From: Planctomycetota bacterium
Lineage (GTDB): Bacteria > Planctomycetota > UBA1135 > GCA-002686595
DNA length: 64,000 nt
Direction: 5' to 3'
Assembly: GCA_947484275.1 (NCBI GenBank)
Contig: CANKOY010000015.1
Location: forward strand, 1 to 64,000
This document shows, piece after piece, positions 47,653 to 55,165 of the stretch. The notes beneath the pieces are model-generated. The model saw only the letters and a list, made by a program, of their open reading frames with translations. It searched no databases and had not been told where the DNA came from. Position 1 is the first letter of the stretch, and each line of letters opens with the position of its first letter. The position numbers and the translations under genes are program-made.

Positions 47653-48084
47653 ATGGCCGAACGTCCGCGATTCCACTGCGCTTTCGCCGTTCACGACCTG
47701 GACACGACTCGCGCGTTCTACGGCGACCTGTTGGGCTGCGTGGAGGGTCGCAGCGCCAAGACCTGGGTCGATTTCTCGCTCCACGGCCACCAGCTGTCGG
47801 CGCACATGATCCAGGGCGGCCAGGACATCCGGGCCCGCAACGCTTCCAACCCCGTGGACGGCGACGACGTGCCGATCCCCCACTTTGGACTGATCCTCGC
47901 TTGGTCGGACTGGCATGCCCTGGCCGAGCGCTTGAAGAGCCGCGGGACCCAATTCGTGATCGAGCCCCACGTTCGTTGGGCCGGCAAGACCGGCGAGCAG
48001 GCCACGATGTTCCTGCGCGATCCAAGCGGCAACGCCCTGGAGTTCAAGGCCTTCCAGGACGAGGGGCAGATCTTCGCGCGCTGA
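47653..48084 (+). CDS. VOC (glyoxalase/dioxygenase) superfamily protein
   Basis: The product has 143 residues, starting at the ATG 47653, directly after the SPASM gene. It shows the beta-alpha-beta-beta-beta modules of the family: FHCAFAVHDLDTTRAFYGDLL, then PHFGLILAWSDWHALAERL and RDPSGNALEFKAF. Conserved His (HCAF, HFGL) and Glu (LEFK) are in the places of metal ligands. It may be a small isomerase, lyase or dioxygenase; substrate not known. Confidence 0.85.
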   Translation: MAERPRFHCAFAVHDLDTTRAFYGDLLGCVEGRSAKTWVDFSLHGHQLSAHMIQGGQDIRARNASNPVDGDDVPIPHFGLILAWSDWHALAERLKSRGTQFVIEPHVRWAGKTGEQATMFLRDPSGNALEFKAFQDEGQIFAR

Positions 48085-48158
48085 GTTCGGCGCGCGCGAA
48101 AAAAAAGGCCGCGAGCTCGCCCTTGAAGTGCGACCGCGGTGGTGTCCAATCGGTCACC

Positions 48159-50045
48159 GTGATCGTGACCACAGAGGACTCCCCGGCGACGATTCCGCCC
48201 CAATTGCAGGAGGCGGTCCGACGCACGTTTGGCTACGCAAGCCTGCGTCCGCTCCAGGCCGAGGCCATGAACGCCGCACTGGCGGGACGCGACGCGCTGG
48301 TGGTGCTGGCGACCGGTGCGGGCAAGAGCCTCTGCTATCAGGGCCCGGCGCTGGTCCGACCGGGTCTCACGGTGGTGGTCAGTCCGCTGATCTCCTTGAT
48401 GAAGGACCAGGCCGACGGCCTGATCGGCAACGGCGTTGCCGCGGCGATGCTCACCAGCGCTCAGCAAAGCGGAGAGCGGCGCTCGGTGCGCGAGCGACTG
48501 GCCGAGCGCGACCTGCGCATTTTGTTCGTGGCCCCTGAGCGGCTCTTGATGGAGGGCTTCTTCGAGGAGCTGCTCGAAGCGGGCCTGTCCTCGTTGGTCA
48601 TCGACGAAGCTCACTGCATCAGCCACTGGGGTCACGACTTCAGGCCTGAGTACCGCCAGATTGGCGAACTACGCCGGCGCTATCCGCACATCCCGGTCCA
48701 GGCCTACACGGCGACCGCGACGCCCGCGGTTCGCGAGGACATCGCGCGCGAGCTGTCGCTGAAGGACCCACTGCTGCTCGTGGGCAGTTTCGATCGGCCG
48801 AACCTCACGTATCGATTCCAGCCCCGCGGCGATTTGCTCTCCCAAGTCCTCGGCGTGATCCGCCGCCATCCGGATCAGGCCGGCATCGTTTACTGCTTGC
48901 GCCGCAAAGACGTCGACGAATTGGCGGCGCAGTTGGCCGCGGAAGGAGTGCGCGCCCTGCCCTACCACGCCGGCATGGGCGCGGAACTGCGCAAGACCAA
49001 TCAGGAGCGCTTCCTGCAGGAACGCATCGAGGTCATCGTCGCGACCGTGGCCTTCGGCATGGGCATCGATCGCAGCGACGTGCGCTACGTCGTGCACGCC
49101 AGCCTGCCCAAGGGCATCGAGCAGTACAGCCAGGAGTCGGGTCGCGCCGGCCGCGATGGACTCGAAGCGGAATGCGTGATGCTGTACTCGGCCGCGGATT
49201 ATCACGGCTGGAAAAATCTGATGACGCGCAGTGCCGAGGAGGCTGCGGCGGCAGGCGGCACAACAGTCAGCAGCGAGCTCGACGCATCGTTGGCGCGCTT
49301 GTCGCAGATGCTCTTCTTCGCCGGTGGCGCAGTGTGCCGCCACAAGTTCCTGGTGGAACATTTCGGCGGGAGCCTCGAACAGCGAGCCGACGGCTGCGGC
49401 GCCTGTGACGTGTGCCTCGGGGAGATGCGTCCGATCGACGATCCGAAAATCGTGGCGCAGAAGATCCTCTCGTGCGTCGTGCGCTGCGAACAACGCTACG
49501 GCGCGGCGCAGATCGCCGACGTGCTGCGCGGAGCGAACACCGAGCGGGTGCGAAGGGCGGGACACGACCAGCTCTCGACCTACGGGTTGCTGCGCCAGCA
49601 TGATGCACGCGAGATTCGCCACTGGATCGATCAGTTGCTCGGCATGGAGCACCTGCGCGTCACCGATGGCCAGTACCCGACGCTGTTCCTGTCACAAAGC
49701 GGCGTGGAGGTGATGCGCGGCGAGCGGGCGGTGGCCCTGTACGCCTTGCCGAAACTGACCAAGGCCGCGAAGAGTCGTACGAGCGCCGCGGCCCTGGCCG
49801 GGCTCTCTGCGGACGCTGACGCAACCAAGCTCGTACTGTTCGAGCGTTTGCGAGCCCTGCGTCGTCGGCTGGCCCAGGAGAAGGGCGTGCCGCCATACCT
49901 GATCTTCAACGACCGGACGCTCGCCGAATTGGCCGAACGCCGGCCGAAAAACGCCGAGGAGTTCCTGCGGATTCGCGGAGTCGGCGATCGAAAGGTCCAG
50001 GAGCTTGGCGAGTGTTTCTTGGCGGAAATCGCCGCGGCGGAGTAA
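48159..50045 (+). CDS. recQ: ATP-dependent DNA helicase RecQ
   Basis: The product has 628 residues from the GTG at 48159 (or 626 from 48165); the ORF upstream overlaps the VOC gene and is rejected. Helicase motifs are LRPLQAEAM (motif 0), LATGAGKSLCYQ (I), VIDEAHCISHWGHDFRPEY (II), AYTATATP (III), GMGIDRSDVRYVVH (V) and QESGRAGRDG (VI). An RQC zinc site (C-R-H-K, then C-G-A-C-D-V-C) and a C-terminal HRDC domain (PPYLIFNDRTLAELAERRP) follow. RecQ unwinds 3'-tailed DNA in RecF-pathway recombination and repair. Confidence 0.95.
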   Translation: MIVTTEDSPATIPPQLQEAVRRTFGYASLRPLQAEAMNAALAGRDALVVLATGAGKSLCYQGPALVRPGLTVVVSPLISLMKDQADGLIGNGVAAAMLTSAQQSGERRSVRERLAERDLRILFVAPERLLMEGFFEELLEAGLSSLVIDEAHCISHWGHDFRPEYRQIGELRRRYPHIPVQAYTATATPAVREDIARELSLKDPLLLVGSFDRPNLTYRFQPRGDLLSQVLGVIRRHPDQAGIVYCLRRKDVDELAAQLAAEGVRALPYHAGMGAELRKTNQERFLQERIEVIVATVAFGMGIDRSDVRYVVHASLPKGIEQYSQESGRAGRDGLEAECVMLYSAADYHGWKNLMTRSAEEAAAAGGTTVSSELDASLARLSQMLFFAGGAVCRHKFLVEHFGGSLEQRADGCGACDVCLGEMRPIDDPKIVAQKILSCVVRCEQRYGAAQIADVLRGANTERVRRAGHDQLSTYGLLRQHDAREIRHWIDQLLGMEHLRVTDGQYPTLFLSQSGVEVMRGERAVALYALPKLTKAAKSRTSAAALAGLSADADATKLVLFERLRALRRRLAQEKGVPPYLIFNDRTLAELAERRPKNAEEFLRIRGVGDRKVQELGECFLAEIAAAE

Positions 50046-50426
50046 CGCTCTGAGGCGTCTCACGGGGTCGCTTTCGCGCCCCAGTTTCCGCGGGGAAATG
50101 CCCGAAACCAATCCGCGGCGCGCAGGTTTCAGATCCTGAGTGGCCCTGGGCGCGACTCCCGCTGCCGTCGATTCGGATCGGGATGCCGGGCTTGGGGGCT
50201 GGAGCGAACCGTCGCCCGTAGAGCGCTGCCCACCCAAGGTGAACGGCCCTCGCGCGACGATCCTGATCGGTCCAGTCACCGGGGCGCCCCGCGCAGGATC
50301 TCCTGAGTCCGTGTGGGGCGTTCCGGGCTGGCTCATCGCCCCTGGCAGCCGAGGAAGCCGGTCGAAAAAGCCCTGGCGAGTGGCGAGCGGGTTGCGACGG
50401 GCCTCTGGCGCGGCGAGAATCGCCCC
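50046..50426. other. 381-bp gap upstream of the molybdenum hydroxylase
   Basis: No gene is supportable; a 103-residue plus-strand ORF (50140-50451) has no family features and overlaps the next gene. A copy of the recurring motif lies at 50353-50400. The promoter for the three-gene hydroxylase operon should lie here but was not identified. Confidence 0.5.
50353..50400 (+). repeat. Intergenic motif copy 4
   Basis: The plus strand reads GAAGCCGGTCGAAAAAGCC and then GC-rich sequence containing GGCGAG repeats. It resembles copies 1 to 3 around the GAAAAAG core but lacks the CTAG start. The match is partial. Confidence 0.25.
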
Positions 50427-50954
50427 ATGCGCCTGCTCAATCTTCGGGTGAACGGCGATGCGCTGTCCACGGCCGCGCCAGCCCACTGGACCCTGCTCGA
50501 AGTCCTGCGCTACCGACTGGGCCTGACAGGTTCCAAGCAGGGCTGCGACAAGGGCGATTGCGGCGCGTGCACGGTACTTGTCGATGGCAAGCCCGTGCTT
50601 TCCTGCCTGACGCTTGCGGCCCTGGTCGAGGGTCGCGAGGTCACGACCATCGACGGTCTGATGCCTGCCCACATTCGCGCCGGGGGCACGGGCGCGGATC
50701 CGGTTCAAGAGGCCTTCGACCGCTGCGGTGCCCTGCAGTGCGGCTTTTGCCAGCCGGGGATGATGCTCTCGGCGCGCGCGCTGCTCAACCGCACGCCGCA
50801 TCCGACCCGGGCGGAGATCAAAGACGCTTTGGCGGGCAATTTGTGCCGCTGCACGGGCTACACCCAGATCCTGCAGGCGGTGGAGTTGGTGATCGCCGAA
50901 GCCGGCGGCGCGGCGGTGGTTCCCACGGACTGGCGCGCGGAACTGGAGCAGTAA
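50427..50954 (+). CDS. hcrC: 4-Hydroxybenzoyl-CoA reductase-type small subunit, two [2Fe-2S] clusters
   Basis: The product has 175 residues from the ATG at 50427. The plant-ferredoxin-type cluster uses C40-x4-C45-x2-C48 and C60. The second, all-helical domain has C-G-F-C-Q-P-G-M and N-L-C-R-C-T-G-Y. The subunit passes electrons between the FAD and molybdenum subunits of xanthine-oxidase-family enzymes. It is first in a compact hcrC-hcrA-hcrB-like operon; the next ATG follows immediately after its stop. Confidence 0.9.
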   Translation: MRLLNLRVNGDALSTAAPAHWTLLEVLRYRLGLTGSKQGCDKGDCGACTVLVDGKPVLSCLTLAALVEGREVTTIDGLMPAHIRAGGTGADPVQEAFDRCGALQCGFCQPGMMLSARALLNRTPHPTRAEIKDALAGNLCRCTGYTQILQAVELVIAEAGGAAVVPTDWRAELEQ

Positions 50955-53321
50955 ATGGCCGCCCGCGACAACCATGGCAACACCCCGCCCTGGGGCGCGA
51001 ACTTTGGCGTCATCGGGAAACCGCTGCGCAAGGTGGACGGCATCGCCAAGGCCACGGGCGCCGCGATCTACACCGACGACATTCAGCTGCCGGGGATGCT
51101 GCACGCGAAGACCCTGCGCTCGCCGCACGCCCACGCGCGCGTCCGTTCGGTCGATGCCAGCGCGGCGCTGGCGCTGGAAGGCGTGCACGCGGTGATCACC
51201 GGCGCAGACATGCCGATCAAGTACGGCGTGATCCCCTGGACCCAGGACGAGAACGCCCTCGCAGTCGATCGCGTGCGCTTCATCGGCGATCCCGTTGCCG
51301 CCGTGGCGGCGGTGGACGAAGACACGGCCAACGCGGCGCTCAAGTTGATCGCGGTGGACTACGAAGTGCTGCACGCGTTCCTCGATCCTTTCGAGTCGCT
51401 GGTGCGGCACGAGCCCGCGATTCACGCGGACCGCAAGGAGGGCAACATCTCCAAGCACGTGCGCCTGGAGTTTGGCGAAGTCGACGCCCTCGCGAAGTCA
51501 GCGGATGTCGTGCTGGAGGACGAATACTCATTCCACGGCTCGACCCACGCGCCGATCGAACCGCACTGTGCCGTGGCGACTTTTTCCGCCGACGGCCTGT
51601 TGACGCTGTGGTCGGCGACGCAGATCACGCACTACGTGCACCGCGCTCTGGCGCAGGTGCTCGAATTGCCGGCGCAGAAAATCCGCGTGATCCAGCCCTG
51701 CCTCGGCGGCGCCTTCGGCGGAAAATCGGACCCTTTCAGTTTGGAGTTCTGCGTCTCCAAGCTGGCGATGGTCACCGGGCGGCCGGTGAAAATGCTCTAC
51801 ACGCGCGAAGAGGTCTTCTACGCGCACCGCGGTCGCCACCCGATGTTCATGAAGTACCGCACCGCCGCGCAGGCGAACGGGCGGATCACCTCGGTCGACG
51901 CGAAGATCCTGATCGACGGCGGTTCATACTCGAGCTTCGGCCTGGTGACGACCTACTACGCCGGTCAGTTGCTGACCGGGCCCTACGATTTCCCGAGCTA
52001 CCGTTTCGATTCGACGCGCGTGTTCACGAACAAGCCGCCCTGCGGACCCAAGCGCGGCCACGGCTCGGTGCAGCCGCGCTTCGCTTTCGAGGTGCAGCTG
52101 GATCAACTGGCGGAGCGGCTGAAGCTCGACCCGATCGAACTGCGCCGCGTGAATTTCCAGGGCAGCCAAACGCGCACAGTCAACGGTCAGCGCGTGACCT
52201 CGAACGGATTCCTCGAGTGCCTCGATTCAGTCGAGCGCGCCTCGGGCTGGAAGAAAAAGCGCGCCAAGTTGCCCTTCGGCCGCGGCCTTGGCGTCGCGGG
52301 CTCGATGTACATCTCGGGCACGAATTACCCGGTGTATCCGAACAAGATGCCCCAGGCGGGTGTGCAGCTGAAACTGGATCGCTCCGGCGTCGTCACGGTC
52401 TTCACCGGCGGCAACGACATCGGCCAGGGTTCGAACTCCATGTGCGCCTACATCGTCGCCGAGGAACTGGGCGTGCCGGTGGAGCACGTGCGCGTCGTCG
52501 CCGCCGACACGGACCTGTGCCCGGTGGACCTCGGCGCCTACTCCAGTCGCGTGACCTTCATGGTCGGCAACGCGACGATCGACGCCTGCCGCAAAGTGCG
52601 CCGCCAAATCGTCGCCGCCGTGGCCAAGAAATGGGCAGTGGATCCGGGGCGCGTGCGCTTGATGCCGGGTGTGGCCATCGATCTGGAGGATCCCGCGAAG
52701 GCACTCTCCACGGCCGAGGCGTTTCAGCTTGCCGAAGAGGAATTCGACACGCTCGGCGCCACGGGTTCCTACAACACACCGACGCTGGGCGGCGACTACC
52801 GCGGCGGCTCGATCGGCGCGTCGCCGGCGTATTCCTTCACCGCGCACGTGGTCGAGGCCAGCGTCGACACGGAGACTGGACGCATTCAAGTGCACGATGT
52901 GTGGTGCGCCCACGACTGCGGCCGCGCGCTCAATCCGATGCTCGTGGCGGGCCAGATCGAAGGCTCGGTCTACATGGGCATCGCTGAGGCTCTGCTCGAG
53001 GAGCACAAAGTCAATCGCTTCGGTCTACACCAGGGCCCGTCGCTGCTCGATTATCGGTTGCCCACTTCGGTGGATACGCCGGAGCTGCATGCGCTGATCG
53101 TCGAGAGCCTCGACCCCGAGGGCCCCTACGGCGCGAAGGAAGCCGGCGAGGGCCCGCTGCATTCGTCGATTCCGGCGCTGTCGAATGCGATTTTCGACGC
53201 TGTCGGTATCCGCATGAAGCACCTGCCGTTCACGCCCGGGCGCGTGCTCGAGCTGTTGCGCGAGAAAGACGCGCTCGAAGAGTCCAAGTCCGCGGGTGCC
53301 GCCGCGCGAGGCCAAGCCTGA
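50955..53321 (+). CDS. hcrA: 4-Hydroxybenzoyl-CoA reductase-type molybdenum subunit
   Basis: The product has 788 residues. It contains the two molybdopterin-binding domains of the xanthine oxidase family: GKPLRKVDGIAKATGAAIYT at the start, GGAFGGKSD (Mo-cofactor region), RGHGSVQPRFAFE, GGNDIGQGSNSM and the end G-A-K-E-A-G-E-G-P-L with the expected catalytic Glu. The A-Y-x-C-S-F-R loop of CO dehydrogenase is absent. Such subunits hydroxylate or reduce aromatic and heterocyclic substrates. The FAD subunit identifies it more exactly as the 4-hydroxybenzoyl-CoA reductase subgroup. The real substrate remains unproven; no CoA ligase is nearby. Confidence 0.88.
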   Translation: MAARDNHGNTPPWGANFGVIGKPLRKVDGIAKATGAAIYTDDIQLPGMLHAKTLRSPHAHARVRSVDASAALALEGVHAVITGADMPIKYGVIPWTQDENALAVDRVRFIGDPVAAVAAVDEDTANAALKLIAVDYEVLHAFLDPFESLVRHEPAIHADRKEGNISKHVRLEFGEVDALAKSADVVLEDEYSFHGSTHAPIEPHCAVATFSADGLLTLWSATQITHYVHRALAQVLELPAQKIRVIQPCLGGAFGGKSDPFSLEFCVSKLAMVTGRPVKMLYTREEVFYAHRGRHPMFMKYRTAAQANGRITSVDAKILIDGGSYSSFGLVTTYYAGQLLTGPYDFPSYRFDSTRVFTNKPPCGPKRGHGSVQPRFAFEVQLDQLAERLKLDPIELRRVNFQGSQTRTVNGQRVTSNGFLECLDSVERASGWKKKRAKLPFGRGLGVAGSMYISGTNYPVYPNKMPQAGVQLKLDRSGVVTVFTGGNDIGQGSNSMCAYIVAEELGVPVEHVRVVAADTDLCPVDLGAYSSRVTFMVGNATIDACRKVRRQIVAAVAKKWAVDPGRVRLMPGVAIDLEDPAKALSTAEAFQLAEEEFDTLGATGSYNTPTLGGDYRGGSIGASPAYSFTAHVVEASVDTETGRIQVHDVWCAHDCGRALNPMLVAGQIEGSVYMGIAEALLEEHKVNRFGLHQGPSLLDYRLPTSVDTPELHALIVESLDPEGPYGAKEAGEGPLHSSIPALSNAIFDAVGIRMKHLPFTPGRVLELLREKDALEESKSAGAAARGQA

Positions 53322-54343
53322 TGTTGCGCTGTCCGAAGTTTGAGCTGGCGACACCCACCAGCGTTGCGGCAGCGACCCGCTTGCTCGCTGATGCCGGTCC
53401 GAGCGCCATGATCCTCGCTGGCGGCACCGACGTGATGCCCAACCTGAAGCACGAACTGTTCACGCCCGCCTTGGTCGTGAGCCTCGCGCGCATTCCCGAA
53501 TTGAACGGCATTCGCCGCGCCGAGGACGGATCCTTGGTGATCGGCGCGATGACGACGATCGAAGCTGTGGCGGCGAATTCACAGGTGCGCGAGCGCGCGA
53601 CGGTGCTCGCCCAGGCCGCCAGTCTGATCGCCGGTCCGCAGTTGCGAACCATGGGCACGCTCGGCGGCAACGTGCTGCTGGAGACGCGTTGCCAGTGGTA
53701 CAACCAGTCCTACTTCTGGCGCCAGGCCCTGGGCTTTTGCATCAAGAAGGACGGCACGAAGTGCCACGTGGTCGAGGGCGGAGCGAAATGCGTCGCCGCC
53801 GCGTCGAACGACAGCGCGCCGGCTTTGATGACTCTGGACGCGGAGCTGCACTTCGAAAGCGTCGAAGGCCGACGCAGTGTGCGCATTGAGGAGTTCTGGC
53901 TCGGCGACGGCGTCTTCAACAAGAAGATCAACGCCGGAGAAATTCTGGTGGAGATCACGCTGCCCTCGACGCCGAGCGGCCACCGCAGCGCCTACGGAAA
54001 ATTGCGCGAACGCGGCTCGATCGATTTCCCGCTGCTCGGCGTTGCCGCGCGATTGGACCTGGGCAAGGACGAACGCGTCGAGCGCGCCGATTTGGTGATC
54101 ACGGCCCTCGCTGCCCGGCCTCACCGCGTGCAGCGGGCGGGAGAAATTCTGCGCGGCACTCAAGTCGGCAGCGAGGACTTCGTCACTCGGGTCGGAGAGC
54201 TCGCGCGTTTGGCGCACAAGCAATGCCATCCGCTGGAGAACATCCCCGGCGACGCTCCCTGGCGAAAGGCGATGGTTGCCGTGTACGCGCGCAGAACTCT
54301 GCTGGCCGCGGCCGCGGGCACGGGGCCGGTTCACCACCTTTAG
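53321..54343 (+). CDS. hcrB: 4-Hydroxybenzoyl-CoA reductase-type FAD subunit with extra [4Fe-4S] loop
   Basis: The product has 340 residues; its ATG shares one base with the previous stop (TGATG). The FAD motif is AMILAGGTDVMPNLK, and a second is TLGGNVLLETRC. Four cysteines at 124, 140, 148 and 157 lie in an inserted loop. Their spacing (16, 8, 9) agrees with the [4Fe-4S] loop described for Thauera HcrB. That extra cluster allows the enzyme to use low-potential electrons, from reduced ferredoxin, to remove the hydroxyl of 4-hydroxybenzoyl-CoA. Ordinary xanthine or CO dehydrogenase FAD subunits lack it. Confidence 0.88.
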   Translation: MLRCPKFELATPTSVAAATRLLADAGPSAMILAGGTDVMPNLKHELFTPALVVSLARIPELNGIRRAEDGSLVIGAMTTIEAVAANSQVRERATVLAQAASLIAGPQLRTMGTLGGNVLLETRCQWYNQSYFWRQALGFCIKKDGTKCHVVEGGAKCVAAASNDSAPALMTLDAELHFESVEGRRSVRIEEFWLGDGVFNKKINAGEILVEITLPSTPSGHRSAYGKLRERGSIDFPLLGVAARLDLGKDERVERADLVITALAARPHRVQRAGEILRGTQVGSEDFVTRVGELARLAHKQCHPLENIPGDAPWRKAMVAVYARRTLLAAAAGTGPVHHL

Positions 54344-54380
54344 GAGTCGGCTGAAAAGCAGCGCCTGCGAGGCCGATAGA
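54340..54380 (+). repeat. Intergenic motif copy 3
   Basis: Starting at the stop codon of the FAD-subunit gene, the plus strand reads TTAGGAGTCGGCTGAAAAGC, then a tail with TGCGAGGC like copy 1. A further GTTGAAAATGCCCCG occurs near 54475-54492. The match is partial. Confidence 0.25.
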
Positions 54381-54749
54381 GCTTTGCGCTGGTGGCCGGC
54401 GCTAGTGCGCGAAGCTGTAGCGCGGAAACACGCATTGACGCGGTCGGTTTTCCCCATCGGCCTGCGCGAAGCCCATTGTTGAAAATGCCCCGCACCAAAC
54501 TCGGGGGTATGTTTCCCGTGGTCCCAGGCTCGACGAGCACGGAACCGGCCCGGTGTGGGCGCAGTGCGGGGGCGCGAGGGTTTTCCTCAGGCCCCCACCC
54601 TGGCGGCAAGCCATCCTTCAAGCGCGAGCGCCCCTGCGGCGCCGCCCTGGCGCCCCGGGTCCCCCTGCAGTCCCCCCGCCCACGGGGCCGGCGCCGGTGC
54701 TCCGAGGCCTGGGCCCAATGGGGGCCGTCCCTGCCCGGGGCGGTCCCCG
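54344..54749. other. 406-bp gap with long G/C runs
   Basis: No gene is supportable on either strand. The left part holds motif-like sequence (54340-54380, 54470-54492). From about 54500 to 54750 the DNA is extremely GC-rich with many runs of C or G. This gap precedes the chained mini-ORFs and the large anchored protein and probably contains their promoter. Confidence 0.5.
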
Positions 54750-54989
54750 TTGCCTTTTGACAGTCGCGACGCTGTTGCAGCGCTCGGAGAGACTTCGTCC
54801 GCGATCGAAAACACCGACGAACTGCTGTCCTCGAACGCCGAGGCGATCGAATTGCCGTCTGCGACGACTCAAGCGGTCTCGCCCGCGGTCTCCGAACTGG
54901 TCGCGGGCGCGAGCCAGGTCCCCGCCATGGCCTGGATGGTCCCCGGCCGCGCGGGATCCTCATTGATGGGACCACAGAAACCCGGATGA
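54750..54989 (+). CDS. Putative small ORF, first of a chained trio
   Basis: A TTG at 54750 opens 79 codons; the frame stays open further upstream (ATG at 54555), but that part looks like non-coding GC-rich sequence. The product is acidic and Ala/Ser/Glu-rich (NTDELLSSNAEAIELPSATT) with no signal. The main support is the stop, which overlaps the next ORF's ATG as ATGA (54986-54989), the coupling used throughout this window. It could still be non-coding. Confidence 0.35.
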   Translation: MPFDSRDAVAALGETSSAIENTDELLSSNAEAIELPSATTQAVSPAVSELVAGASQVPAMAWMVPGRAGSSLMGPQKPG

Positions 54990-55165
54990 ATGTCGACCGC
55001 GGGTCGTCCCTGGCGGACATGCTGCTCGAGCTCACTGGCCAATTCCGCTTTCGAGCGCAATCGGCCGCCGCCCCTCACACTGCACAGCCGATCGAGCGGG
55101 GACCGAGATGTCAGGCTCCTCGCCTGGATCACTATGCTGAGCATGTTCAATCCACACGCCCATGA
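54986..55165 (+). CDS. Putative 59-residue ORF coupled to the large anchored protein
   Basis: This frame starts at ATG 54986 and ends at TGA 55163-55165. It encodes MNVDRGSSLADMLLELTGQF and about 39 further residues, with H-Y-A-E-H-V-Q near the end. It overlaps the ORF before it (ATGA) and the long gene after it (ATGA at 55162-55165). Two successive 4-bp overlaps make a real gene more likely. No family is recognised; the position is one where small regulators or anti-sigma-like proteins are often found. Confidence 0.45.
   Translation: MNVDRGSSLADMLLELTGQFRFRAQSAAAPHTAQPIERGPRCQAPRLDHYAEHVQSTRP

Noticed and set aside
50558-52987. 809-codon open frame on the plus strand
   Set aside because: It is a shadow frame over the molybdenum subunit and the end of the small subunit, which have clear family motifs in their own frames.
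50427-54343. CO dehydrogenase (coxSLM)
   Set aside because: The A-Y-x-C-S-F-R active-site loop is missing and the FAD subunit has the [4Fe-4S] loop of 4-hydroxybenzoyl-CoA reductase.
54869-55150. 93-codon minus-strand ORF opposite the mini-ORFs
   Set aside because: It looks partly coding-like, but it has no coupling, ribosome site or family; the plus-strand ORFs with two ATGA overlaps explain the stretch better.
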